Below are positions 6,989-14,637 of a DNA stretch of 36,539 nt, one piece after another. Location: the NCBI GenBank assembly GCA_024695605.1, contig JAILHW010000113.1, positions 1 through 36,539 on the forward strand, in the 5' to 3' direction. Source of the stretch: Lachnospiraceae bacterium. GTDB lineage: Bacteria; Bacillota; Clostridia; Lachnospirales; Lachnospiraceae. Position 1 is the stretch's first letter; every line of letters begins with the position of its first letter. A program made the position numbers and the translations under genes. Under the pieces are notes generated by a model. That model had not been told where the DNA came from, made no database searches, and saw only the letters and a list, made by a program, of their open reading frames with translations.

Positions 6989-8290
6989 TCAGACCTTTTT
7001 CAGCAGAAGCTCTACCGTAAATCCGTTGTCATTGTAATACTCGATCCCGCCGCCCTGTTTTTCCATGTAAAGCTTGACCAGATACATGCCAAGACCATAG
7101 CCTGTCTTATCGGATGCACCCTTTCCGCGGTAATACTTTTCCGTGATCAGGGGCAGATCCTCGCTGCTGACACCCGGACCGCTGTCATGAATCCGGATCC
7201 GGATATAGCCCCCCGAGGCCTCATCAAAAGAAACGTGGATATCGGTCCCGGCATATTTGACGGAATTGCCCACGCAGTTATCGATCACCTGCTCCATCCG
7301 AAGCCTGTCCATATAGACAAGGCAGGGGGGAATGGAATTGTCCAGGATCACCGCAGCACTCTCTCCTGCCGTTTTGATATTCTGAAAATACTGCTCGATG
7401 AGCGAGGAGGGCTGCTCCCCTGGCGTGACCTCGATCCTGTCAAGCTCCTCTAAAGAGGTATGCAAAAGATTGTTCATCAGGCTGTCGATCAGCTCAGCCT
7501 TGGCAGTGATGGAAGCCGCCTTTTCCAGCGTATCCTGAAGATCCGCCGCTTCAGCCGTCTCTTCCTTTTTTTGAGACAGCTGTGAAAGCCTTCTCTGGCA
7601 CTTCATCTGCAGCACCTCACAGGTGGCGCGGATGGTGGCAATGGGAGTCTTGATGTCATGACTCAGCGCGGCGATCATCTCCTTTTTGGCGATCCCCGCA
7701 TCGATCTCCCTCTGCCTGGCAACCTTCAGCTCCTCGCGCATGATATCAAAGCTTTCGATAAAGCCCCCGAAGAGGGCTCTTTTTTTCATGGGAAGCGGAA
7801 TGTCCAGATTGCCCTTTGCGATCCGGGATGCATAGCCGGACAGCTCCGTCACGGGTCTGACCAAAAACAGCCATACCAAAAAGATGAGTATATACCCGCA
7901 GATCAAAATGCCCGCCCAGAAATACAGACTCAGCGCTTGCAGCTCGCTCTTAAACTGCTGCTCCCTGTCTGTCTGATCGTCCCAGATCACCTTTCCCAGA
8001 TACGCACCGCCCGGTGAAAAATCCAGCACCAGTGCGCCTCTTTCATAGTAGGAGGTCAGCTCCCTTTGTACCAGCTCCTTTGCAAACACGATGGTGCAGT
8101 CATATGTAGCTTCCAGCGTCTCTTCGGGGATCCCTTTTTCATAGTCCTCGCACATCCTGATCAGGCAGTCATTGTAATATGCAATGTCCCGGCCCTGTTT
8201 TTGGCTCTTTTCAAAGCGCGTATAAAACAGTGCCAGAACCGCTGCCATCAGGATTGAAAACAATATCCCGCTTCGGATCATCCATTTCAT
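6989..8290 (-). CDS. Sensor histidine kinase (HAMP type)
   Basis: Membrane histidine kinase of 433 residues, partner of the regulator whose stop codon lies 8 nt upstream. Transmembrane helices are at about 5-25 and 122-145, enclosing an extracellular region of about 95 residues with no recognised sensor fold. A HAMP linker (about 143-195) is followed by the HisKA dimerisation domain with phospho-acceptor H211 in ALSHDIKTPIATIRA. The ATPase domain has the N box (DNCVGNSVKYAG, 338-347), the G1 box (DSGPGV, 369-374) and the G2 box (GYGLGMYL, 397-404). All key residues are present, so it should be active. The ribosome binding site GGAGG overlaps the stop of the regulator gene. The extracellular loop and HAMP set it apart from the short intramembrane-sensing kinases of Bce systems. 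Confidence 0.93.
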   Translation of the reverse strand: MKWMIRSGILFSILMAAVLALFYTRFEKSQKQGRDIAYYNDCLIRMCEDYEKGIPEETLEATYDCTIVFAKELVQRELTSYYERGALVLDFSPGGAYLGKVIWDDQTDREQQFKSELQALSLYFWAGILICGYILIFLVWLFLVRPVTELSGYASRIAKGNLDIPLPMKKRALFGGFIESFDIMREELKVARQREIDAGIAKKEMIAALSHDIKTPIATIRATCEVLQMKCQRRLSQLSQKKEETAEAADLQDTLEKAASITAKAELIDSLMNNLLHTSLEELDRIEVTPGEQPSSLIEQYFQNIKTAGESAAVILDNSIPPCLVYMDRLRMEQVIDNCVGNSVKYAGTDIHVSFDEASGGYIRIRIHDSGPGVSSEDLPLITEKYYRGKGASDKTGYGLGMYLVKLYMEKQGGGIEYYNDNGFTVELLLKKV

Positions 8291-8298
8291 ATCACAGT

Positions 8299-9048
8299 TT
8301 AAACCTCCAGCAAGTACCCCGTTCCCCAGATCGTCTTAATCATTTTCGGGTCATTGGGATCCTCCTCCAGCTTTTCCCGAAGCTTTCGGATATGCACGTT
8401 GAGGGTGCCGTCGGAGTAAAAGCTGTCACCCCATACCTCATCAAACAGCTGATCCTTTTTCACAATGGTGTTTTTGTGCTCGTAAAGACACTGCAAAAGT
8501 GCGAATTCCTTGGCTTTTAAAAGGATCCTTTCGCCCTTCAGGACCGCCGACATGGTAGCCTCATCCAGGATAAGCACCTCACCCGGCCCGCCGTACTCTG
8601 TATCTGCCGCGCCCCCCGCTTTCGCATGGATTGCATCCCCGGCCTCGGGCTCCTGCGAAGCCTGCTCCATCAGCTCGCTGATCTGACGGGCACGCCGAAG
8701 GTTCACCCGCACCTTGGCCAAAAGCACCGAAAGGCTGTAGGGCTTTTTGACGTAATCGTCTCCGCCGACGGACAGCGCCACCAGCACATCGTCATCGCTC
8801 TGTCTGGCGCTGATGAACAGAATGGGAAGCTGATACTGTTCCCGCAGGGCTTTACAGATCTCCAGCCCGGAGCCGTCCCCAAGGTTGATATCCAACAGCA
8901 AAAGATCGACCGTATGCGCGGCAAGAAAGTCAAAGCACTCCTTCTTGCTTGTCACATAGGCCGTACTGATATCCGACATCTGAAAGTATTCCGTTGTCAT
9001 TTTGGCAAGATCGGCTTCATCATCCACGATCAGACAATTGTAGTGCAT
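8299..9048 (-). CDS. OmpR/PhoB-family response regulator
   Basis: DNA-binding response regulator of 249 residues. The receiver domain (1-120) has the acidic pair D9-D10, phospho-acceptor D53 in LLLLDINLGDGSG, S80 and K102 in VKKPYS. The winged-helix domain (about 160-249) ends with the typical VHIRKLREKLEEDP and WGTGYLLEV. Between them lies an unusually long linker (about 121-158) rich in Ala, Glu and Gly. The frame is open far upstream, but AAAGGAGG directly before the ATG at 9048 and the start of the receiver fold fix the start. It probably controls its own operon through the 11-bp direct repeat at 12617-12638 (inference). Confidence 0.95.
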   Translation of the reverse strand: MHYNCLIVDDEADLAKMTTEYFQMSDISTAYVTSKKECFDFLAAHTVDLLLLDINLGDGSGLEICKALREQYQLPILFISARQSDDDVLVALSVGGDDYVKKPYSLSVLLAKVRVNLRRARQISELMEQASQEPEAGDAIHAKAGGAADTEYGGPGEVLILDEATMSAVLKGERILLKAKEFALLQCLYEHKNTIVKKDQLFDEVWGDSFYSDGTLNVHIRKLREKLEEDPNDPKMIKTIWGTGYLLEV

Positions 9049-9140
9049 ACATCCTCCTTTTTCCCATACAGGAAACTGCCCGGCCGCGATCTGCCGGACA
9101 GTTTCATTATACTCTATTTCAGGCCTCCTGCCTAATACTT

Positions 9141-11534
9141 TTAGTCTTCCACGATCATTTCCACGGGCCTTAGGCTTCGCACACGAAGTCCCGAAATGCC
9201 TGCGGACAGAAACGCTACCCCAACGATCCCCACAGCCGAGAGCAGCATCCAGACAGGGGAGATGGCAAACTGCAGTCTTCTGATCCCGAACAGGGAAAAG
9301 ATGATCCTGCACATCCAGCCGCCGATGGCGGGTGCTGTCACGATTCCGAGAATCATTCCCGTCAGGATCGCGGGCATGTTGGAAAGCTGGATCTGGGATA
9401 CCAGCTGTGAGGAGGTCATACCCAGAGCCTTGCTGATCCCCATGCTGTTCCAGGATCTGATGATCCTTGCGCGGATCACCAGAGATTCCACAAAGATCAC
9501 AACAAGCACGGTGATCAGGGAAATGGCCAGGCAAAGGATCCGCATGGCGGATGCGATCATGCCCATGGTTCCTTCCATCTGTCTGGCAACATCCTCTACC
9601 TGGAAGAGAGAATCCGGATCCTGTTTCAGTTTTTTGATCTGTGTGTTCAGACTGTCAAAGGAGGTTCCCTCTTTTGCCAGAACCCAGTATTGAAGCACCG
9701 GGCTTTTTGGCATGATCCGCTCTGCTGCGTCAAAGCTCATATAGATGGAGCGGCCCATCCGATCCATTCTCTGATAGGTCCCCGTGATCAGATAGTCTGC
9801 CTCTTTTCCGGCATATTCGATGCTGATCACATCTCCGGTCTCTACGCCCAGATCATCGGCTGCGGCTGCGGTCATCAGGATCTCGTTTTCGTGCTTTGCG
9901 ATCCTGCCGTCGATCAGGTTCAGATTCGTGGTGTGCTCCAGATCATCCATGATAAAGGTATAGATCATGCTCTCGCTTTTTTCACTTTTGACGGAAAGAT
10001 CCAGCGCCTGCATCGTCAGCACATTCTCCACCTCCGGAAGATCCCAAAGTGCCTGTCCGATCTCTTCGGAGGAGTTTACGATGGCAGTTGCATTTTCAAA
10101 GCCGAACAGGTCGATGATGCTGACCGGATCCTGACCGAAGTTTTCATACATACCGAATCCGATGAGTACCGAAACGGTGATGATGGCGATGATCAAAGCC
10201 ATGACAAGGTTTCTGGAAAAGCTGCCAAAGGTTTCCTTGAGGCTGAGCACCAGCGGGATCGGAAGCGGTGTCTTTTCAAAGGAAAAGTGATTGCGCTTGT
10301 GATTGTGGGCATTGATGCCGCCTCTCAATGCATCCAGAACGGAGATTTTTTTATAGGCACGGCTTGTCAGTCTGCTTACCAGATAGATCATCAAAACCGG
10401 CACCAGCACCGTAAGAACGGCTATTGCTGTATTGATCTGCTGATTCCATTCCAGTCCCATCGCAAGGGTGATCACCCTTGCAAATCCCGAGAAGGTCGCA
10501 ATTCCCAACAGGGTACCTGCCACGGAGCCGATCAGGGAAACCGACACGATCTGGAAGGAAAGCGCCCCTCGAAGCTGTTTTACCGTGTAGCCGCTGGCCT
10601 CCAGGATTCCTGTATTTTTCATGTTTCTCTGAATGAAATTCTGAATGCTGAAGGAAATGATCACAACGGCGATCACAATGATGATCACTGCAAAGAGCAG
10701 CATGATGGACATGATGATCATGGGAACAAACTGGGAACCGCCGCGCATCATCTGCCAGTTGACGGAAAGATAATCAGTATAGCTTCTTTCCGGATGCTCC
10801 TTTTCATAAGGTCCAAGCAGTTCCTTGTAACGGTCCGTGATATTCTTTTCCAAAACAGCGGTGGTAAAATCCTTGTTCAAATAGGACTCATCCATCACAC
10901 CCTTGCTCTCCACATAGGCTGCTGCCAGCTCCGGCTCATCTTTTTTGAGCTGTTCAAACATCTCATCCGATAAGAACACGTAATGGATGGTCAGATTAAT
11001 GGTGGAGCAAAAATACGGATTCGATGTATAGTCTGCCACCCGAAAATCATACACATGCTCGCCGATCTTCAGCTTCATCGTATCCCCGATCTGATAGGTG
11101 CTTTGCATATGCAAGGGAAGCACGATATCCTTTTCTCCATAGGATGCATTCTCCTTGATCTCATGCATCAGGCGGGGCGTTTTGTCAAAGCTTCTGACCA
11201 GAAACTGATACTGGTCATAGTCCTTTGCGCCAGCCTTCTTATGCTCTGCACTCATCAGGATCACATCCGATGCCTCATAGTCCGTGATACAGCCTTGCTC
11301 TGTTATGGCCTGTCTGCTGCTCTCTCTCTCCTCCGGCGTATCATGGGAATACAATAGATAGTGCGGTCCGCCGATCTGGGCAAAGCGCTCATCGATCACC
11401 TTTCCCATTCCCATCAGCGCACTGAGTGCGTCGAAGATCAGAAGCGCTGCGATACAGGTCAGGATGAAAAATGTGATCATGTCACCCTTTTGTTTTTTGA
11501 TGTTGTTTTTTGCTATCACATATAAGTTATACAT
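9141..11534 (-). CDS. ABC transporter permease, duplicated FtsX/MacB-type
   Basis: Membrane subunit of 797 residues, partner of the ATPase encoded 39 nt upstream. The hydrophobic pattern shows two FtsX-like modules. Module 1 has a helix at about 20-42, an extracellular domain of about 230 residues, then three helices (about 272-300, 322-348, 366-388). Module 2 has a helix near 437-458, a second extracellular domain of about 190 residues, then three helices near 655-690, 718-740 and 758-782. It ends in LRVRSLRPVEMIVED, typical of FtsX-family C termini. Eight helices with an extracellular domain in each half differs from BceB, which has ten helices and one large domain. Such exporters or mechanotransmission ABC proteins act on peptides, lipids or lipoproteins; the substrate is unknown. 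The ribosome binding site is AAGGAG. Confidence 0.9.
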   Translation of the reverse strand: MYNLYVIAKNNIKKQKGDMITFFILTCIAALLIFDALSALMGMGKVIDERFAQIGGPHYLLYSHDTPEERESSRQAITEQGCITDYEASDVILMSAEHKKAGAKDYDQYQFLVRSFDKTPRLMHEIKENASYGEKDIVLPLHMQSTYQIGDTMKLKIGEHVYDFRVADYTSNPYFCSTINLTIHYVFLSDEMFEQLKKDEPELAAAYVESKGVMDESYLNKDFTTAVLEKNITDRYKELLGPYEKEHPERSYTDYLSVNWQMMRGGSQFVPMIIMSIMLLFAVIIIVIAVVIISFSIQNFIQRNMKNTGILEASGYTVKQLRGALSFQIVSVSLIGSVAGTLLGIATFSGFARVITLAMGLEWNQQINTAIAVLTVLVPVLMIYLVSRLTSRAYKKISVLDALRGGINAHNHKRNHFSFEKTPLPIPLVLSLKETFGSFSRNLVMALIIAIITVSVLIGFGMYENFGQDPVSIIDLFGFENATAIVNSSEEIGQALWDLPEVENVLTMQALDLSVKSEKSESMIYTFIMDDLEHTTNLNLIDGRIAKHENEILMTAAAADDLGVETGDVISIEYAGKEADYLITGTYQRMDRMGRSIYMSFDAAERIMPKSPVLQYWVLAKEGTSFDSLNTQIKKLKQDPDSLFQVEDVARQMEGTMGMIASAMRILCLAISLITVLVVIFVESLVIRARIIRSWNSMGISKALGMTSSQLVSQIQLSNMPAILTGMILGIVTAPAIGGWMCRIIFSLFGIRRLQFAISPVWMLLSAVGIVGVAFLSAGISGLRVRSLRPVEMIVED

Positions 11535-11573
11535 GGGCTGTCTCCTTCATTAGTCCGTCCTGATTTCTCTGCC

Positions 11574-12434
11574 TTACCATCCCTGCTTTTGTAAAAAGTC
11601 CTTGAGCCTGTTATGGCGCTTTTGTGCAAGCTCTCTGTCGGGATTGGTTTCATCCTTGTAATCTCCCGCATATGCGCCCAGATCGATCTCGTCTGCGATC
11701 ACACCGTCCGCCAGATAGATCACTCTGTTGCCGCGCTCCGCTGCCTTAACGGTATGGGTTACCATGACAATGCTCTGGCCTTCGTTGTTCAGATCCGAAA
11801 GAATATCCAGAACGTTGGTGGTATTCTGCGAGTTAAGAGCGCCGGTGGGCTCATCCGCAAAGAGGATCGTCGGTTCGTTGATCACGCCTCTGACAACCGC
11901 AACCCTTTGCTGCTGTCCGCCGGAAAGCTGGGTGGGAAACTTTTTGCTGTCCGTATCGCTGATCTCCACTCGCTCCAAAAGTCTTCTGGCTCTTATGGCA
12001 AGTGCCCTTCTGTCCCTGTTTTTCAATAAACCGCTGACCATCACATTGTCCAGTGCACTCATCGTATCGTTTAAGTAATTTTGCTGGAATACAAAGCCTG
12101 CGTAGTCCCTGCGAAACAGTGCCAGCTTGTCGTTGGAAAATCCGGAGATCTCGATCCCTTTTCCATCCGGCGTTTTCTGAAATGCCTTGCCGGGGTTTTC
12201 CACGTAGTAGGTGATGCTTCCGAGCGTCGGTCTGTCCATTCCCGAAAGGGAATATAACAGGGTGCTTTTTCCGGAGCCGGAATTTCCCATGATCACCGTG
12301 AAGTCTCCCTTGTAAATGGAAAGGTTCAGGTTCCTTAGCACATGCTGCTGTATGGTTTCGTTGGAAAAGGTTTTCGACAGATCCTTTGCTGTCAGGATCA
12401 CATCCTTGCCTGCCATCATTTCAGTATCTTTCAT
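11574..12434 (-). CDS. ABC transporter ATP-binding protein (MacB/LolD/BceA type)
   Basis: Cytoplasmic ATPase of 286 residues that should drive the FtsX-type permease. Visible motifs are Walker A GNSGSGKST (50-58), Q-loop FVFQQNYLND (Q118), signature LSGGQQQRV (170-178), Walker B ILFADEPTGAL with catalytic E195, and H-loop VTHTVKAAERG. The sequence is typical of the MacB/LolD/BceA group that partners FtsX-like permeases. An insertion of roughly 25 residues (about 79-103) between Walker A and the Q-loop is longer than usual, and the C-terminal tail ends NRLKDFLQKQGW. The ATG at 12434 is chosen because GAGGAGG lies 6 nt upstream; the ATG at 12449 overlaps that site. It is the first gene of the four-gene operon. 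Confidence 0.94.
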   Translation of the reverse strand: MKDTEMMAGKDVILTAKDLSKTFSNETIQQHVLRNLNLSIYKGDFTVIMGNSGSGKSTLLYSLSGMDRPTLGSITYYVENPGKAFQKTPDGKGIEISGFSNDKLALFRRDYAGFVFQQNYLNDTMSALDNVMVSGLLKNRDRRALAIRARRLLERVEISDTDSKKFPTQLSGGQQQRVAVVRGVINEPTILFADEPTGALNSQNTTNVLDILSDLNNEGQSIVMVTHTVKAAERGNRVIYLADGVIADEIDLGAYAGDYKDETNPDRELAQKRHNRLKDFLQKQGW

Positions 12435-12450
12435 AGCGTTCCTCCTCATC

Positions 12451-12520
12451 TGCCCTTTCGGGTATTTATGCCCTTTGGGTATTCATGTTCTTTGGGTATT
12501 TATACCCTCCGGGGTACTTA
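12451..12520 (-). repeat. Four tandem 17-18-nt repeats in the ABC operon leader
   Basis: Plus-strand units are 12451-12468 (TGCCCTTTCGGGTATTTA), 12469-12485 (TGCCCTTTGGGTATTCA), 12486-12502 (TGTTCTTTGGGTATTTA) and 12503-12520 (TACCCTCCGGGGTACTTA). In the transcript most units read ACCC-AAA-GGG and can fold into a minihairpin. They end directly at the ribosome binding site of the ATPase gene. A further hairpin, GCTGCA/TGCAGC (12532-12548), lies just upstream in the leader. The stretch 12450-12768 contains no gene; it holds these repeats, the promoter, the operator and the tadA terminator. Confidence 0.85.
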
Positions 12521-12573
12521 GTTTTCCTGCGGCTGCATTTCTTGCAGCTTTCCATTTTCTTGATCGTAAGCAC

Positions 12574-12602
12574 AGTATAAATCACAAACCGGCAGAAGTC
12601 TT
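12574..12602 (-). promoter_or_regulatory. Promoter of the ABC/two-component operon
   Basis: Reading leftward, the -10 box is TATACT (12579-12574) and the best -35 at 17 nt is the poor AAGACT (12602-12597). A good -10 with a weak -35 is typical of a promoter that needs an activator, consistent with the direct repeat just upstream. The start would be near 12567, giving a leader of about 130 nt. Confidence 0.55.
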
Positions 12603-12616
12603 AATCTCATTCTTGT

Positions 12617-12638
12617 CTGATCCTTAAATGATTCTTAA
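12617..12638 (-). promoter_or_regulatory. Candidate OmpR-type operator: 11-bp tandem direct repeat
   Basis: CTGATCCTTAA (12617-12627) and ATGATTCTTAA (12628-12638) are adjacent and agree at 9 of 11 positions. A related GTCTTAA occurs at 12598-12604. An 11-bp repeat, one helical turn, is the usual binding pattern of OmpR/PhoB dimers. The site lies about 50-70 nt upstream of the predicted start, suited to activation by the operon's own regulator. Inference, not proof. Confidence 0.5.
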
Positions 12639-12719
12639 TTCTCCGCATTTCATCCGCGGCCAACTAAACTTACCGTCGGAGGGTCAGATCTCATCAGCCG
12701 CTCAATTAATTACATACAT

Positions 12720-12755
12720 AAAAAGAAAACCCGGGGCATATCATATGCTCCGGGT
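12720..12755 (-). terminator. Intrinsic terminator of tadA
   Basis: In the minus-strand transcript ACCCGGAGCATA pairs with TATGCCCCGGGT around a TGA loop (12755-12729), followed by TTTCTTTTT (12728-12720). This is a strong intrinsic terminator, just after the tadA stop codon. Confidence 0.92.
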
Positions 12756-12768
12756 CGATAGTTATGAG

Positions 12769-13356
12769 TTACTGTAGATTCTCTGTCTTCAGTCGCTTGC
12801 GAAGTGCTGAGAAAAACTCCTTCAGGATCGCAGCGCACTCTTCTTCGCAGACTCCGTAGATAGCCTCCACCTGATGGTTGAACTCCTTGACCGTAAACAG
12901 GTTTAAAATGGAGCCGGCACACCCTGCCTTGGGATTCTTTGCGCCGATCACAACAGCCGGGATCCTGGCCTGCACGATGGCACCGGCACACATCTGGCAG
13001 GGCTCTAAGGTGACATACATTCTACAGTTTTCCAGCCTCCAGTCCCCAAGCTTTTTAGAGGCCTTTCTAATGGCGGTGATCTCCGCATGGGACAGGGTAC
13101 TCTTATCCGTATTGCGTCTGTTATAGCCCCGTCCGATGACCTTGTTCTCATAAACGATCACACAGCCGATAGGCACCTCTCCAAGATCCGCGGCTTTTTG
13201 GGCCTGCACAAGGGCCTGCCTCATAAACCGCTCATCCCTTTTTCTCTGTCTGCTGTTTTCTTCCTCCAGGCGTTTTTGCTCCGCCTGCATTTTTGCCTGC
13301 TTTTCCTCTTTTCGGCGCTGTATCCTGTCAAGGCGCTTTTGCGTCATTACATTCAT
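12769..13356 (-). CDS. tadA: tRNA-specific adenosine deaminase TadA
   Basis: Zinc deaminase that converts A34 to inosine in the anticodon wobble position of tRNA-Arg(ACG). The catalytic motifs are H90-A91-E92 in LSHAEITAIRKAS, with E92 the proton shuttle, and P119-C120-x-x-C123 in LEPCQMCAGAI, which binds zinc with H90. The core starts near residue 44 (FMRQALVQAQKAADLGEVPI) and has normal length. In front of it is an extra segment of about 43 residues, strongly charged and probably a helix (RIQRRKEEKQAKMQAEQKRL). If translation started at M45 this extension would vanish. The upstream ATG has AAAGG about 10 nt before it, so I keep the long form with moderate certainty. The preceding gene (DHH) is on the same strand, 90 nt away. 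Confidence 0.92.
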   Translation of the reverse strand: MNVMTQKRLDRIQRRKEEKQAKMQAEQKRLEEENSRQRKRDERFMRQALVQAQKAADLGEVPIGCVIVYENKVIGRGYNRRNTDKSTLSHAEITAIRKASKKLGDWRLENCRMYVTLEPCQMCAGAIVQARIPAVVIGAKNPKAGCAGSILNLFTVKEFNHQVEAIYGVCEEECAAILKEFFSALRKRLKTENLQ

Positions 13357-13410
13357 ATTTTAAAGCCTTTCTGTTGACTACTCGCAAACGGATCCGGCCT
13401 GCCTGTGCAA

Positions 13411-13457
13411 GGGCCCGCAGCATGCTGTGGGCCCTACTCCACAAGCCTACTCCACAA
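13411..13457. repeat. Palindrome plus 13-bp tandem duplication at the end of the DHH gene
   Basis: GGGCCCGCAG-CATG-CTGTGGGCCC (13411-13434) is a near-perfect inverted repeat with no T run, so it is a poor terminator. Next to it CCTACTCCACAA occurs twice in a row, spaced 13 bp apart (ending at 13444 and 13457). The second copy contains the stop codon of the DHH gene, so the end of that gene seems to have been duplicated by slippage. Confidence 0.6.
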
Positions 13458-14484
13458 ACTGAACCCCGTCATAGCAAAGATCCAGGCTGTCGGGAGTAAG
13501 CGCCTGCTTACTTTTATTCTCCGGATCCAGAATCCGCAAAAAGAGAGCCTCGATCTGCGCCCTGTGTACCGGCGTATCTGCACTGGTGGGCATAAATCCT
13601 CCGGCCATCTGTTTGTGACCGCCGCCGGAACCGATCCCCTCTAAGGCCTTTCGGATCAGCTCTCCCGCATCCACCTTCTGTGGTACCTCGCTTCTGACAG
13701 AGAACTTGATCCCCTCGGATCGGGAGGCATAGACGATGGAGATCGTGATCATCTCCAGAGAGAGGATAAAATCCGAGATAATGGCGATCATGGCATCCGG
13801 GCAGTCAAAGGGGATGGATGCAAAGCCTACCTCATCAAAGATCCGGATACTCTCAATGGCTGCTGCATACGCATTCAGATCGGAGAGCTCCATCACATTG
13901 GAATACATTTCCCTGATCTTTTCTTTATCCGCCTGCTTAAACAGATAATCAAACATATCCACGTCCAGCTCCGTAGCCCCTCTGATGAAGTCATTGGTAT
14001 CCATCTTGATACCATAGGCAAGCGCTGCTGCCGTATTGGCATCCATCGGCGTATCCGTGATGACAAAATACTCTGTGATCAGGGAAGCGCAGGCACCCAC
14101 GGTCCGGATATCCTTATACCTGTATTCACAGGGAATGTAGGTGGGATGATGATCGATACAGGCCACCTCATCTCCGATGAGATCTGTGAGGTTGGCATTG
14201 TATTTTTGGGAGTCAACAGTGACGATATAGTCATCCTCTGTCATATCCTTAAGCTCATCCGCATCCGTTGCCTCAATCTGAAACACCTTGAACATCTTCT
14301 TGGTGCTCATCCGCTCCACGGAACCGTCGTAGCAGATCCTGGCTTCTACACCGTGATAGCGCAGAAAGGTCTGCAGACCGAAGGCGCTGGCAACGGCATC
14401 CGGATCCGGATAGTTGTGCGTCTGTATGTACGTTCTGTGGCCCTTCAAAAGCTCCACCAGCATCATGGGATTTGCATTTGTCAT
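13447..14484 (-). CDS. DHH/DHHA1 family phosphoesterase (NrnA-like)
   Basis: Mn2+-dependent phosphoesterase of 345 residues. The catalytic motifs are H23-N24-x-x-D27-x-D29 in THNYPDPDAVASA, D91 in IVTVDSQ, D111-H112-H113 in IDHHPTYIPC, and a further Asp in MDTNDFIRGA. The C-terminal DHHA1 substrate-binding domain has GIGSGGGHKQMAGG. This layout is that of NrnA-like enzymes, which degrade nanoRNAs, pAp or cyclic-dinucleotide breakdown products such as pGpG or pApA, rather than the longer RecJ. In this genome it could finish the breakdown of c-di-GMP started by the HD-GYP protein, but that link is inference. The ribosome binding site is AAGGAG, 8 nt before the ATG. Confidence 0.9.
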   Translation of the reverse strand: MTNANPMMLVELLKGHRTYIQTHNYPDPDAVASAFGLQTFLRYHGVEARICYDGSVERMSTKKMFKVFQIEATDADELKDMTEDDYIVTVDSQKYNANLTDLIGDEVACIDHHPTYIPCEYRYKDIRTVGACASLITEYFVITDTPMDANTAAALAYGIKMDTNDFIRGATELDVDMFDYLFKQADKEKIREMYSNVMELSDLNAYAAAIESIRIFDEVGFASIPFDCPDAMIAIISDFILSLEMITISIVYASRSEGIKFSVRSEVPQKVDAGELIRKALEGIGSGGGHKQMAGGFMPTSADTPVHRAQIEALFLRILDPENKSKQALTPDSLDLCYDGVQFVE

Positions 14485-14580
14485 GTTGCAGCTCCTTCTT
14501 TTCGAAATCTGTCATGGTTGGCATAAAAATGACATTGACTCCATCCTCAGGGTTCCATTTCGTTTTCAATCTCTTTTTCT

Positions 14581-14609
14581 ATTATATATCATCAACCCTC
14601 ATTAATACA
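14581..14609 (-). promoter_or_regulatory. Promoter of the DHH gene
   Basis: Reading leftward, TGTATT (14609-14604), a 17-nt spacer and a perfect TATAAT (14586-14581). The start near 14574 gives a leader of about 90 nt before the DHH ATG. Confidence 0.6.
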
Positions 14610-14637
14610 GTACAAATGATTCCCCGGTACACTGAGC

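Noticed and set aside
6866..7453. Plus-strand frame starting in the SRP RNA and running over the kinase gene
   Set aside because: Its start lies inside the SRP RNA and the rest is antisense to conserved kinase motifs.
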